This document shows, in pieces, positions 1 through 8,636 of a stretch of DNA of 64,000 nucleotides (positions within the stretch are counted from its first letter, which is position 1; the number at the start of each line of letters is the position of its first letter). The notes beneath the pieces were generated by a model. That model was given only the letters and a program-made list of their open reading frames with translations, had not been told where the DNA came from and did no database searches. Origin of the DNA: Methanocella_A sp963769045 (lineage in GTDB: Archaea > Halobacteriota > Methanocellia > Methanocellales > Methanocellaceae); NCBI GenBank assembly GCA_963769045.1, contig CAVYKK010000014.1, positions 62,001-126,000 on the forward strand. Reading direction: 5' to 3'. The position numbers were made by a program, and so were the translations under genes.

Positions 1-102
1 ATTTACACATCTCACGTCTGCCCGGGCTATGGCTATCCGCTAACCCTGGCGCTATAGCGACAATGCCACTGTCGCGCAAAGACGGCTATAGCCATAAATA
101 CA

Positions 103-127
103 CATCGATCAGAGATTTTGATCGATG
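103..127. promoter_or_regulatory. Inverted repeat overlapping the start codon of the debranching enzyme gene
   Basis: CATCGATC at 103-110 and GATCGATG at 120-127 are perfect inverted copies separated by nine bases, and one further A/T pair extends the stem. The right arm contains the ATG at 125. A TATA-like ATAAATAC lies just upstream at 96-103. It could be an operator or a translation-occluding hairpin; no regulator is recognised nearby. Bases 1-102 hold no gene I can support. Confidence 0.4.
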
Positions 128-2173
128 CCGGCAGACGATTTTTCGGTGGCGCTCACACCTGTGGAGAACCTGGATGGCGGCGGGTCGAGGACACGCCACG
201 TCATCCTCAAGCGCAGGTACGCGTCGCTCGCCCATTCGGCCTTCTCCTGCCGGGTTTACGAAAAGATCGCACCAAACCGGGACTATCCCTACGAGGGCTT
301 ATACTGTCTGTCCAGTGGCGACAACTGGAAGTTCATCGACATGATCGCCCTCGGCCTGCGTGTGGACGGAGAATGGATGAGGCTGGAGCCTGGATCCGTG
401 CGTGCATGGCCATGGAAATGCGATTATTCCTACGAAGGCGACGGTGTTTCGGCCATCGTCTCTTACTACCTCTACGAAGCCCCCGGTGGCGCCGGCGTCG
501 TAGACGTCTCATTGCGCGGCCCGAAGGCGAAAAAAGCCGTCATCGTGCTGGAGCCGTTCTTCGACATAAGGTTCATGTATGACCGGTCCATGCCGGACCT
601 GCACAGGGCAAAAGTTAATGCCGGCATCCTGACTGTGAACGTCGGCGATCATGCCGCCTGCCTCGCCGCGAAAAACGCCGTTTTCACCGCAAAAGGCAGG
701 CGGATATCCTGGGTTTACAAGCTTGGCTCCGGCAGCCGGTGCATGCAGGGCGACAATCCGCAATTCGTGCCCGAATGCCGGGTCATATCGTCGTTCTATG
801 ACATTGAAGCGGACGGGCCGGAAGCATCGCTTCAGTTCGCCTGCGGCGACAGTCATGTGGCCGCATCGACGCTCTCTGGCAAGGAATACCGCCGGGGGGA
901 TGATGCGAGGGCGGCGGAGATAAAAGAAGCTCTCTTCCCGGGCTATATGCCTGAACATCGCGACGCATTATTCAGGGCGTTAGGCATGGACAGGTTCGGC
1001 ATGATCGTCGACGGCACGCGTTTTCGGGAAGCCGGAGACTTCTGGTTCAGGAGCGTATGGTTCCGGGACGAGTTCGAGGGACTGATAAACAATTACAGGG
1101 CGATCCGGGCCATAGACGGGACCGGGGAGATCAAAGCCGCACTACTGAAATCTTTCGACCTGCAGGATGACAGCGGGCGCATCCCTAACCGTCTGGTGCC
1201 GGGCACGGGGGGCCAAAAGTCGGACTACAACAGCGCCGATGCGACGTTGCTGGCTTTCGTCCTGGCCGGCATGCTGGTCAGGGACACCGACGACGGCGAT
1301 ATGGCCCGTAGCGCCGCCGGGGCGTTCCGGAAGTACCTGAAGGGGATCAGGTGTTGCGATCTTGTAGAGAACGGGCCGCCGCGTATCAGGCCGAACGGGC
1401 TCATCAGTATCCCTTCATGGCATTCGTGGACGGATGGCATGCGCACGGTAAACGGCCGTTGCCTGCCGATCAGGGTGGACGAGGCGTGGGAGCGCGAGCT
1501 GATCGAGAGAAATGCCACGGAGGACTTATACCTGCAAAAATTTTTCCTGCCAGAGATCAACGCCCTGTGGATGCGGGCGCTGGAAGCCGGCTGGCTGTTC
1601 GCCAGGTACGACCGCGACTTCGTGATGGCGGACAACAGCAGGATATACTTCAACCGCGCGCTCGAATCGTATAAGGCGCTATTCCTTAACCCGGATAGCG
1701 GCTTCATCAACAACCTGGTCTCGACCGACGACTTCGCGCTCGGCCGTCAGATCGATGCCACTCCCGGATCGCCCGGCGTCGTGGCGGCGGCAATACTGGG
1801 GCGGGACGTTTTCAGCCTGCGGGAGCTGGATGGCATCGCCGCATTCGCGAAGGCCCGTCTTATGCGGACCAAATGGGGCATGCCCTTCGGCCTCGTCGTC
1901 AAAGAGTCCGCAAAATGCCTGTACCTCGGCGATGCCGAATATCACGAAGCCGTGGTATGGCCGCGGGATACGCCGTATTTTATCAGGCTGCTGCAGCTGA
2001 CTGGCGACACGACGACAGCCGAAGCGCTCCTCGCGTCGAACCTCCGGCACCAGATGGAGGAGAGCTTCGTCTTCTACAACCAGGAACTGTTCAGCTGTGA
2101 TCAAGACCTCGTACCGGTAAAGGACCCGGTACAATGGTGGTCCCAGTGGGTCGACCCGTACCTTGATCAGTAA
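125..2173 (+). CDS. Glycogen debranching enzyme-type glycosidase (amylo-alpha-1,6-glucosidase family)
   Basis: The 682-residue soluble protein resembles the catalytic (GDE_C) half of archaeal and bacterial glycogen-debranching enzymes, which hydrolyse alpha-1,6 branches in alpha-glucans. Visible family features are WFRDEFEGL near residue 311, GRIPNR near 350 followed by YNSADATLL near 367, and WPRDTPYF near 612, which mark an (alpha/alpha)6 catalytic barrel. No signal peptide is seen, so it should act in the cytoplasm on storage polysaccharide. The next gene is a sugar-1-phosphate nucleotidylyltransferase on the same strand, consistent with a sugar-metabolism neighbourhood. The start lies in an inverted repeat. 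Exact substrate is not determined by sequence. Confidence 0.75.
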   Translation: MPADDFSVALTPVENLDGGGSRTRHVILKRRYASLAHSAFSCRVYEKIAPNRDYPYEGLYCLSSGDNWKFIDMIALGLRVDGEWMRLEPGSVRAWPWKCDYSYEGDGVSAIVSYYLYEAPGGAGVVDVSLRGPKAKKAVIVLEPFFDIRFMYDRSMPDLHRAKVNAGILTVNVGDHAACLAAKNAVFTAKGRRISWVYKLGSGSRCMQGDNPQFVPECRVISSFYDIEADGPEASLQFACGDSHVAASTLSGKEYRRGDDARAAEIKEALFPGYMPEHRDALFRALGMDRFGMIVDGTRFREAGDFWFRSVWFRDEFEGLINNYRAIRAIDGTGEIKAALLKSFDLQDDSGRIPNRLVPGTGGQKSDYNSADATLLAFVLAGMLVRDTDDGDMARSAAGAFRKYLKGIRCCDLVENGPPRIRPNGLISIPSWHSWTDGMRTVNGRCLPIRVDEAWERELIERNATEDLYLQKFFLPEINALWMRALEAGWLFARYDRDFVMADNSRIYFNRALESYKALFLNPDSGFINNLVSTDDFALGRQIDATPGSPGVVAAAILGRDVFSLRELDGIAAFAKARLMRTKWGMPFGLVVKESAKCLYLGDAEYHEAVVWPRDTPYFIRLLQLTGDTTTAEALLASNLRHQMEESFVFYNQELFSCDQDLVPVKDPVQWWSQWVDPYLDQ

Positions 2174-2339
2174 AGGCCCGGTGAGCAAACATTAAGTATT
2201 TTCCCGGCTATGTGATACAGATATATAGACGAAATGACATTAGTGAGAAAATCAGGTCTATGACCGTGGACCGGATGAGCGGCATGTGCGGCGCAACGCG
2301 ACAACGCTCATCGCAACGTCGACAGGGAGGTAATCATCG

Positions 2340-3515
2340 ATGAAAGCATGTATACTCTGCGGGGGCACGGGCACAAGGCTGCGGCCTCTGACGTTCGAGA
2401 GACCGAAACCCAGCATCCCTATCCTTAACAAGCCGTCCGTGGGACACCTCGTGGAGCACCTGTCCAAGAACGGTTTCAACGAGATCGTAATCACCCTCGG
2501 GTACATGGGCGAGTCGATCGAGAACTATCTCGGCGACGGCTCGCTCTTCGGCGTGGACATCAAGTACGTCTATGAGAAGGAGAAGATGGGCACCGCCGGC
2601 AGCGTGAAGAACGCAGAAAAGTATCTCGAAGGCTCGCCGTTCCTGGTGGTCGGCGGCGACCACGTGCTCAACCTGAACCTGCGGGAATTGTACGAGTTCC
2701 ACAACCATACCAACAGCATGGTCACGATCTCCGTGCTCAGCATCGACGACCCCAGGGAGTTCGGCATCGTCGACCTGGACAACAACATGATCATCCACCG
2801 TTTCCGGGAAAAGCCAGGACCGGGCCAGATCTTCTCAAACCTCGCCTCGACCGGCATATATGCGTTGAGCCCGGAAATTCTCGATTTTATCCCGAAGCAA
2901 AAGTACGACTTCGCCAAGGACCTGTTCCCGAAGCTGCTGGCTGAGGACAGGAAGATCACCGGCTGGCTGGCACGCGGTCAGTGGACCGACGTCGGCAGCC
3001 CCCACGCGCTGCGCGAGGCGCAGAAGTGGATGCTGGAGAACCTGGCCGGCACATCCCTCCACGGCAGGCTTATCATCGAAAACGCAAAGCTGAACGGCCC
3101 GCTCGTCATCGGCAACAACGTCACCGTGGGCCGGAACTCCGTCATTGTCGGCCCCGCAGTCATCGGCGACAACACCGTCATCGGCGACAACGTGCTCATC
3201 GGCCCGTATACGTCGATCGGGAACGCCTGCAGCATCGGCAATGACAGCCGCATTCTCTCCTCATACCTGTACAACGGCGTCAAAATCGGCGCCGGCTGTT
3301 CGGTCTCCGGCGCCATATCGGACAACGACGTGTCCATCGGCAAGAACTGTACTCTGGAGAACGGCACAGTGATCGGGCCAAGGACAATGATGGGCAACGA
3401 CGTGACCGTACACTCGGACGTGCGTATCTGGCCAGAAGTGGTAGTCGGTTCAGGCACCAGCGTGGCCAAGGATATGATGAACGAGAGCTTTGCGACGGAT
3501 GTCAACGGGTCTTGA
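2340..3515 (+). CDS. Sugar-1-phosphate nucleotidylyltransferase (NTP-transferase plus left-handed beta-helix)
   Basis: The protein of 391 residues activates a sugar-1-phosphate with an NTP to give an NDP-sugar, probably GDP-mannose, UDP-GlcNAc or dTDP-glucose type. The N-terminus carries the nucleotide-binding signature GGTGTRLRPLT (residues 8-18) and the lysine-containing ERPKPSIPI. From about residue 245 the sequence becomes hexapeptide repeats of a left-handed beta-helix (VIGNNVTVG, VIGDNTVIG), as in GlmU-like archaeal enzymes. The start is set by a strong GGGAGGT about eight bases upstream of ATG. A 166-base gap with a TATA-like GATATATAG separates it from the debranching gene. Substrate specificity cannot be decided here. 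Confidence 0.85.
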   Translation: MKACILCGGTGTRLRPLTFERPKPSIPILNKPSVGHLVEHLSKNGFNEIVITLGYMGESIENYLGDGSLFGVDIKYVYEKEKMGTAGSVKNAEKYLEGSPFLVVGGDHVLNLNLRELYEFHNHTNSMVTISVLSIDDPREFGIVDLDNNMIIHRFREKPGPGQIFSNLASTGIYALSPEILDFIPKQKYDFAKDLFPKLLAEDRKITGWLARGQWTDVGSPHALREAQKWMLENLAGTSLHGRLIIENAKLNGPLVIGNNVTVGRNSVIVGPAVIGDNTVIGDNVLIGPYTSIGNACSIGNDSRILSSYLYNGVKIGAGCSVSGAISDNDVSIGKNCTLENGTVIGPRTMMGNDVTVHSDVRIWPEVVVGSGTSVAKDMMNESFATDVNGS

Positions 3516-3624
3516 CCCTCTGACTTTTTTAATCGACCCGTCGGGGTCAGCCATGGCCTGGCCATGCAACACGACCGGGCGAGCGCTCTCGCGCGCGTGC
3601 AATTTATCCATGTTATTGCTCTTT

Positions 3625-3970
3625 GTATATGCGGATAAGGCATCTAACACAGAGTTCACAGAGTACACGATGTCTTGATCGGAAAAGGCTGTGAGGACCC
3701 TTACTTAAAAAGTACTCTGCGTATAGTCGTTCCCGAATCTTTTTGCTCAGGCTCGTGACCCTTTCGACACGAAGGCCACGAAGGCCACGAGGTACGCGAA
3801 GTCTTCGATGGAAAGAGGCAATAGCAGCCTCTTTTAAAAGCGTACGTCGTGTACCTCGTGGCCTTTGTGGCCTTCGTGTCGGAAGGGTCATGAGCGTACA
3901 TAACCTTTTATGAATGACAATACCTTGTGAACTCTGTGTACTCTGTGTTGAATGCCTTATCAGCATATAC
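3625..3970. repeat. Nested intergenic palindrome with periodic CACGAAGGC arms
   Basis: Outer arms run from GTATATGCGGATAAGGCATC at 3625 to the matching GATGCCTTATC-type sequence ending in GCATATAC at 3970; both contain ACACAGAG..CACAGAG repeats. Nested inside, the arm GACCCTTTCGACACGAAGG (starting at 3757), followed by GGCCACGAA iterations, pairs with its inverse ending at 3889. The inner loop carries an AGAGGC...GCCTCTTT stem. The whole 3516-4196 interval has no supportable gene. Related elements lie at 24.8, 32.7, 40.4, 46.0 and 50.4 kb. Confidence 0.85.
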
Positions 3971-4196
3971 AACATCTGCGACAGCCTCTGTAGCAGGCGG
4001 TAATGCGACCTGGCCTGTGCGCTAATGTGAGGGTTTGTAACGGCATAAAGAACATTTATTCATTTATTTCAGTGATCTGTGAAAATATTGTTCAGTCACG
4101 TATTTTTTCTGTATTTTTTGGACGTTAACTACGGTTTTAATCGTACATTAAGCCATTTTTAAATAATCGGACTCACATTTTATTATTGTGATTATT

Positions 4197-5147
4197 ATGA
4201 GAGCAAAGTATGTCCTGATCATTATGGCATGTGCCATCATCGTCGCTGCGGCCATGGTCGCGGGCTGTGCCACCCTCGGGAGCAATAGTCCGGATAGTAA
4301 TCGGCAGTCTGCCGGAGACCTCGGCAACGGCTATGCGCCGGAGTCGCCGCCGGCGAAAGGAGCCTACGATTCGAGCGGGAGTGCCACGGGCATCTACCCT
4401 ACCTACCAGCCCACGGTAGCGCCGGATGCATACTCGGACGTCAGCAACCGTAAAGTGGTCATGACTGCCAATATCCAGATCGAGACCGGCAACCTTGACC
4501 AGGTCGTCAGCCAGGTCAGGACGCTTTGCTCGAACGCCGGAGGCTACGTGCAGTCGTCCAACCTCGACACGTACGCCAACAACAAGAGGACCTGCACGAT
4601 CACTATCAAGGTGCCACAGTCTGCATACGAGAGCACGATCACCGAGATCAAGAAGCTGGGCACCGTAAAATCGGACCGCTCGACGGGGACGGACGTCACC
4701 GGCACCTACGTCGATCTCGAAGCACGCCTGAATAACCTGAAGGCCACGGAATCGCAGCTCGCCGACATCATGAAGGGTGCAAACAATACCAAAGACATCC
4801 TGGAAGTCGAGAGAGAGCTCTCCCGGGTACGGGGCGACATCGAATCCTACCAGGCCCGGATGAACACGCTGAAGAACCAGATCGACTTCTCGACGATCAC
4901 AGTCACAATAGCTGAACCTCAGCCGGTCGTCTCCTACGACTGGGGCATCGGCCAGGCATTCACGGAAGGCATTCACATGTTCGTGGCGGTGATTGGTGCC
5001 TTGATCGTCCTGACCGGCATCGTTATACCGCTGGCACTGTACCTGGTGCTCGCCGCGGCCGTGCTCTATCTGTGCTATAAGGGCGCGAGATATGCGTACG
5101 GGCGCTGGGGCAAGAAGAAGGCGCCTGCAGAAGAAAAGAAGCAATAA
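4197..5147 (+). CDS. DUF4349 lipoprotein
   Basis: The N-terminal hydrophobic stretch ends in VAGC, a lipobox whose cysteine would be lipidated, so the protein is probably anchored on the outside of the membrane. A Ser/Pro/Gly-rich spacer precedes the DUF4349 region (about residues 85-250: RKVVMTANIQIETGNLDQVV, then LEARLNNLKATESQL and a coiled-coil-like segment). A hydrophobic transmembrane segment and a basic KKKAPAEEKKQ tail close the protein. The function of DUF4349 proteins is not known. ATG at 4197 is chosen because it directly precedes the signal sequence; GTG at 4188 is an in-frame alternative. TTTAAATAAT at about 4157-4166 could be the TATA box, giving a very short leader. Confidence 0.8.
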   Translation: MRAKYVLIIMACAIIVAAAMVAGCATLGSNSPDSNRQSAGDLGNGYAPESPPAKGAYDSSGSATGIYPTYQPTVAPDAYSDVSNRKVVMTANIQIETGNLDQVVSQVRTLCSNAGGYVQSSNLDTYANNKRTCTITIKVPQSAYESTITEIKKLGTVKSDRSTGTDVTGTYVDLEARLNNLKATESQLADIMKGANNTKDILEVERELSRVRGDIESYQARMNTLKNQIDFSTITVTIAEPQPVVSYDWGIGQAFTEGIHMFVAVIGALIVLTGIVIPLALYLVLAAAVLYLCYKGARYAYGRWGKKKAPAEEKKQ

Positions 5148-5153
5148 AAGGTA

Positions 5154-5194
5154 TGGGGACACATAGGATGCAATAACCCTTTGTGTCCTTTTTG
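5154..5194. terminator. Bidirectional terminator between convergent genes
   Basis: GGGGACACATAGG and CCTTTGTGTCC form a stem with T-rich sequence following on the plus strand and an A-rich flank (AATAAAAGG) that becomes T-rich on the minus strand. It sits between the 3' ends of the DUF4349 gene and argS. Confidence 0.55.
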
Positions 5195-5197
5195 TTT

Positions 5198-6898
5198 TTA
5201 CATCTCTTCTATGGCTTCGACGCCCAGCATCTCCAGCGATCCTGCCAGGGCGATGCGGGCTGCATCCACCAGCGCCAGCCGTGCATCGCGGAGGGCTGGT
5301 GAAACCTCTTCTTTTAGCACGGGGTTGTACCGGTAGAACTGGTTAAAGGTCTCCGCCAGCTCCCGGGCATATGTGGCGATAAAATGTGGCTTCAGTTCGG
5401 TCGACGCATTTTTAATCACATAAGGCAACATGGCCATCTTCTTGACCAGGGCAATTTCTTCTTTCTCTTTCAGTTGAGTCAGGTCGACCTGTGCTGGCGG
5501 CTGTGCTTTCTCCAGGATGCTGCATGCGCGTGCGTGCGAGTACTGGATGAACGGTGCGCCCTGCTTCTCGAAGTCCAGGGCCTGTTCCCACTTGAAGGTG
5601 ATCGACTTCTCCGGGGCGACACGGATGATATCGAAGCGCACGGCGCCGATGCCCACGGCCTCGGAGATCTTGTGTTTCTTGTCCTCTGCCAGGTCCGGGC
5701 GCCGCTTGTCGACTTCCGCGTAGGCACGCACGATGGCCTCGTCCAGCAGGTCGTCCATGTTGACGACGACCCCTTTGCGGGTCGACATCCGGCCTTCCGG
5801 GAGCGAGATGAACGAGTAGAATACGATGCGGGGGAATTTCTTTTCGCCGATGATCTTCAGCGCCGCCTCGAGGCGGGACATGGCGAGCTTCTGGTCTTCG
5901 CCCAGCACGTTGACAGCCATATCGCAGTTCGCCAGCTTCCAGACGTGGTAGGCGATGTCCCGTGTCGTGTACAGGGACGTGCCGTCAGCCCGCGTCAGCA
6001 CGAAGGCCTTGTCCATGCCGAACGAGGACAGGTCCAGCTCCAGGGCGCCGTCCTTGCGTCGGGCATAGGGGGTCTCCGCAAGCTGTTTTACGATGCGGTC
6101 GACCTCGCCGCTGAAGACAAAACCGGACTCCCAGACGAACCGGTCATAATAGACGTTCATCCGGTCCAGTGTCATGCGCTGGCCTTCGACGCAGAGCTCC
6201 ACGAACTTCTTGAGCTTCAGCGACACTTCGGGATCGCCGTGCTCGTACCGGCTGAGGATGTCCGACACGGCCTTCTCTACTTCCGGGTCGGCTTTGCGCC
6301 GGTCGGTGGCGGCCCTGTAGACCTCCACGACATGATGATCGGGCTTGTCGACTTCAGGCTTCAGCTGGCTCAGGTCAAGGTTCTCGTAGCCCCAGACGAT
6401 GGTCGCTTCCTGCTTGCCCATATCGTCCACGTAGTACTGTACCTCGACGCTGAAGCCGCCGTTTCGGAGGATACGCGCCAGCGTGTCGCCGATGATCGGG
6501 TTCCTGCCCCGGCCCACATGGAGCGGTCCGGTCGGGTTCGCGGACGTGTGCTCTAAGATGACCTTGATGCCGTTGTTATCCAGCATATAGAAAGGCCTGT
6601 CAGTTTTACGGATAGCTGCCAGTGATTCGATCACGTATTTCTCGCTGGCGAAAAAGTTGATGTATGCCCCGGTGACCTCTGCCTTCGCGATGTAGTCGCT
6701 CCGGCCCATCTTATCGACGATCGCCTGCGCGATCTCCTTCGGGTTCTTTTTCAGCTCCTTGGCCAGCCGGAAAGGCAGCGAGGAGCTCAGGTCTGCGTGG
6801 GCCGATTCGGTGAGACTCATATCCGACGCGGTGTATCCCGCGGCGGCAACCGCCTCACGCAATAGCCGTTCCGTTTCCTCGACGAGCTTCAGGTACAT
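5198..6898 (-). CDS. argS: Arginyl-tRNA synthetase
   Basis: This class I aminoacyl-tRNA synthetase charges tRNA-Arg. The HIGH motif appears as HVGRG near residue 126 within SANPTGPLHVGRGRNPIIGD, and the KMSKS equivalent is MSTRKG near residue 372, both typical of archaeal ArgRS. The N-terminal tRNA D-loop-recognising region and the C-terminal anticodon-binding region (ending LAGSLEMLGVEAIEEM) are present, and 566 residues is the usual length. It lies 12 bases downstream of the aRF1 gene on the same strand, suggesting a small translation operon. Confidence 0.97.
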   Translation of the reverse strand: MYLKLVEETERLLREAVAAAGYTASDMSLTESAHADLSSSLPFRLAKELKKNPKEIAQAIVDKMGRSDYIAKAEVTGAYINFFASEKYVIESLAAIRKTDRPFYMLDNNGIKVILEHTSANPTGPLHVGRGRNPIIGDTLARILRNGGFSVEVQYYVDDMGKQEATIVWGYENLDLSQLKPEVDKPDHHVVEVYRAATDRRKADPEVEKAVSDILSRYEHGDPEVSLKLKKFVELCVEGQRMTLDRMNVYYDRFVWESGFVFSGEVDRIVKQLAETPYARRKDGALELDLSSFGMDKAFVLTRADGTSLYTTRDIAYHVWKLANCDMAVNVLGEDQKLAMSRLEAALKIIGEKKFPRIVFYSFISLPEGRMSTRKGVVVNMDDLLDEAIVRAYAEVDKRRPDLAEDKKHKISEAVGIGAVRFDIIRVAPEKSITFKWEQALDFEKQGAPFIQYSHARACSILEKAQPPAQVDLTQLKEKEEIALVKKMAMLPYVIKNASTELKPHFIATYARELAETFNQFYRYNPVLKEEVSPALRDARLALVDAARIALAGSLEMLGVEAIEEM

Positions 6899-6910
6899 CT
6901 GATCACCACC

Positions 6911-8158
6911 TTATATACCGGTCTTATACCTTAAAATGGCTGCGATGCCGCCGAACGCGTTCAGCAGCTGCTCGCCTTCCTCGTAGTCCGTCGAGATGAA
7001 TTTCACTTCTGTGTTCATCTGCTCGGCGAGCATTGAAAGCTCGTCGACCACGTCGACCTTCTCGGCAATGCTCAGCGACGACTGGCACTTCGGGCACTTG
7101 TCACTGCCCGCGGTCGGCTGTTCGCCGGCACGGTGCTTGACCGTCGTCGTACTGGAGTAGTCGCAGTTGGCGCATTTGATGGTAATGCGGGTCTTCCGCA
7201 GGTCATCCGACAGCAGCAGCGTCTCGACGGCCCCGACTTTCATGTTGGCCCTGACGGAGTCCTCGCCGTAGGCGGCAAGGCCTTTGTCGCTGACCAGCTC
7301 TTTCATGAACCGCTCCATCAGCTTCTTCTCCTTGATGACGTCCAGGTCCGACAGCACGTCGCTGGCCGCGTCCATGAGTTCGTAAAGGCCGGACTCGTCG
7401 GTGTAGGCTATGTCGAACAGGCCCAGGATCTTCGGCTGGAGCTCGTGGTGCAGGAATTCGCCTTTCTCGAACTCCTCCTTGGACGGCGTAGGCCCGCCGA
7501 TCAGTATGCCTTCGAAGTCCTTACGGTCGATGTTCAGGAAAATATCGTTCGCCGCAGCGCCGATGCGCTTGTTGAACTCGCTGATCGCGATGAGCCTGAG
7601 CTGCTGGAAACGGTGAGACGACTGGCCGCCCTTACGCTGCTTGCCCGGGACGGTACTCGTCAGGTGCCGCATGGGCGTGATGTGCTTGCCCTTCAGCGTC
7701 CCGATGCTCGCCTCGCGCCGGTCTACGACGATGAGGCCATAGGTCTTCTTGTCGACCAGCATGTCTTCGAGTTTCTCCAGCTCGAAGTTGCTGCCACACC
7801 GGTATGAGAAGGATGAGATCGGCTGCGGGGGATCGACCACGATGGATTCCATGGCCTGCTTGTCGCCGCCCAGCGACACCGCGCCGGTGAAGATGATCAT
7901 GCCGTTCTCAGGCGGCTCCTTGTAGTACTTGAGCCGCGACATAATTGACTCCAGCGCGCTCTGTACGTTGTCCCGCGTGGACTTGGACTTGATGTTCGCC
8001 GCCGACCCGTGCTCGTCACGTAAATATGCGACCACGTCGGAGATGCGTTTATCGTGGGGAATATAAAGCGAGATCAGCTCCGTGCCCTGGCCCTGCTTGC
8101 TCCGCAGCTCCTCGAGCTTTCGCTTGAACTCGTACTTGTGCCTTGCTTCTTCAGACAT
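6911..8158 (-). CDS. prf1: Peptide chain release factor aRF1
   Basis: The protein recognises all three stop codons and triggers peptide release. Visible signatures are NIKS near residue 57 (stop-codon recognition) and the GGQ motif in QRKGGQSSHRF near residue 177 (peptidyl-tRNA hydrolysis). A four-cysteine zinc-like patch (CANC...CPKC) lies in the C-terminal third. The ATG at 8158 gives the canonical MSEEARHKYEFKRKLEELR start and a 415-residue product; an upstream in-frame extension to 8401 has no family similarity and is rejected. It is followed immediately by argS. Confidence 0.96.
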   Translation of the reverse strand: MSEEARHKYEFKRKLEELRSKQGQGTELISLYIPHDKRISDVVAYLRDEHGSAANIKSKSTRDNVQSALESIMSRLKYYKEPPENGMIIFTGAVSLGGDKQAMESIVVDPPQPISSFSYRCGSNFELEKLEDMLVDKKTYGLIVVDRREASIGTLKGKHITPMRHLTSTVPGKQRKGGQSSHRFQQLRLIAISEFNKRIGAAANDIFLNIDRKDFEGILIGGPTPSKEEFEKGEFLHHELQPKILGLFDIAYTDESGLYELMDAASDVLSDLDVIKEKKLMERFMKELVSDKGLAAYGEDSVRANMKVGAVETLLLSDDLRKTRITIKCANCDYSSTTTVKHRAGEQPTAGSDKCPKCQSSLSIAEKVDVVDELSMLAEQMNTEVKFISTDYEEGEQLLNAFGGIAAILRYKTGI

Positions 8159-8590
8159 ATGAGATGGACCTGTTGATTTTATATGGAGACCGCTGACATG
8201 CGAAAATACGATAAAAATCGCAGGCTGTGCCGGCCTCGCGAGTAAGAATATGCTAATCGCGCCTGGCGGCGTCAATAGCCCCGGCTGTCGGCAGAACTGA
8301 AGCCTTCGGGCCGGAAACGTCATGACGCTCGTACATGCTGCAGTGAAATTGCCGGCGCAGATATATATAATTTGTGTCGCCGTCATGCGAAAAAGGGCCA
8401 CTGCTCCAGAGGAAATGAAGGGGTTCGGGCAGGCCTTGAAACGGCTTGCACGGCTGTTATTATTGCGATCTGGCCAAAAATGGAAAGCAACGATTTATTT
8501 GCAGATTCAACTGTGAAATGTTGTATATGCTTAGCCTATACGGTTTCGGCAATGGCTAACATAAAGAGCATTTATGACTTCTTTGCGCCT
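8159..8590. other. Intergenic region with TATA-like box; no gene seen
   Basis: An AT-rich AGATATATATAATTTG at about 8357-8372 stands out from GC-rich surroundings and is the best TATA candidate for the minus-strand aRF1-argS unit, which would imply a leader of roughly 170-180 bases. Nothing else coding is supportable. The end of the interval runs into the half-palindrome at 8580-8640. Confidence 0.4.
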
Positions 8591-8636
8591 TCATTCCCTT
8601 CGTGTACTTTGTGCCCTTTGCGGTTTCCGGAAGACG
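8580..8636. repeat. Half copy of the periodic hairpin family
   Basis: TTTGCGCCTTCATTCCCTTC GTGTACTTTGTGCCCTTTGC matches the right arm of the periodic hairpins (compare 32730-32770), but no inverted partner is found beside it. It encodes the last residues of the adjacent methyltransferase (RKPQRAQSTRRE), so it appears to have joined the 3' end of that gene. Confidence 0.5.

Noticed and set aside
3613..3975. Long minus-strand frame of 120 residues with TKATKATRYT-like repeats
   Set aside because: It is a translation of the periodic hairpin arms. Similar false proteins arise at the 28.0-, 46.0- and 50.4-kb hairpins.
5384..6556. 390-residue plus-strand frame opposite argS
   Set aside because: Antisense frame caused by GC-rich codon structure; the minus strand encodes a complete, motif-bearing arginyl-tRNA synthetase.
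8159..8401. Upstream extension of aRF1 by 81 residues
   Set aside because: The family starts at MSEEARHKYEFKRK; the extension is unlike any release factor and contains the likely promoter.
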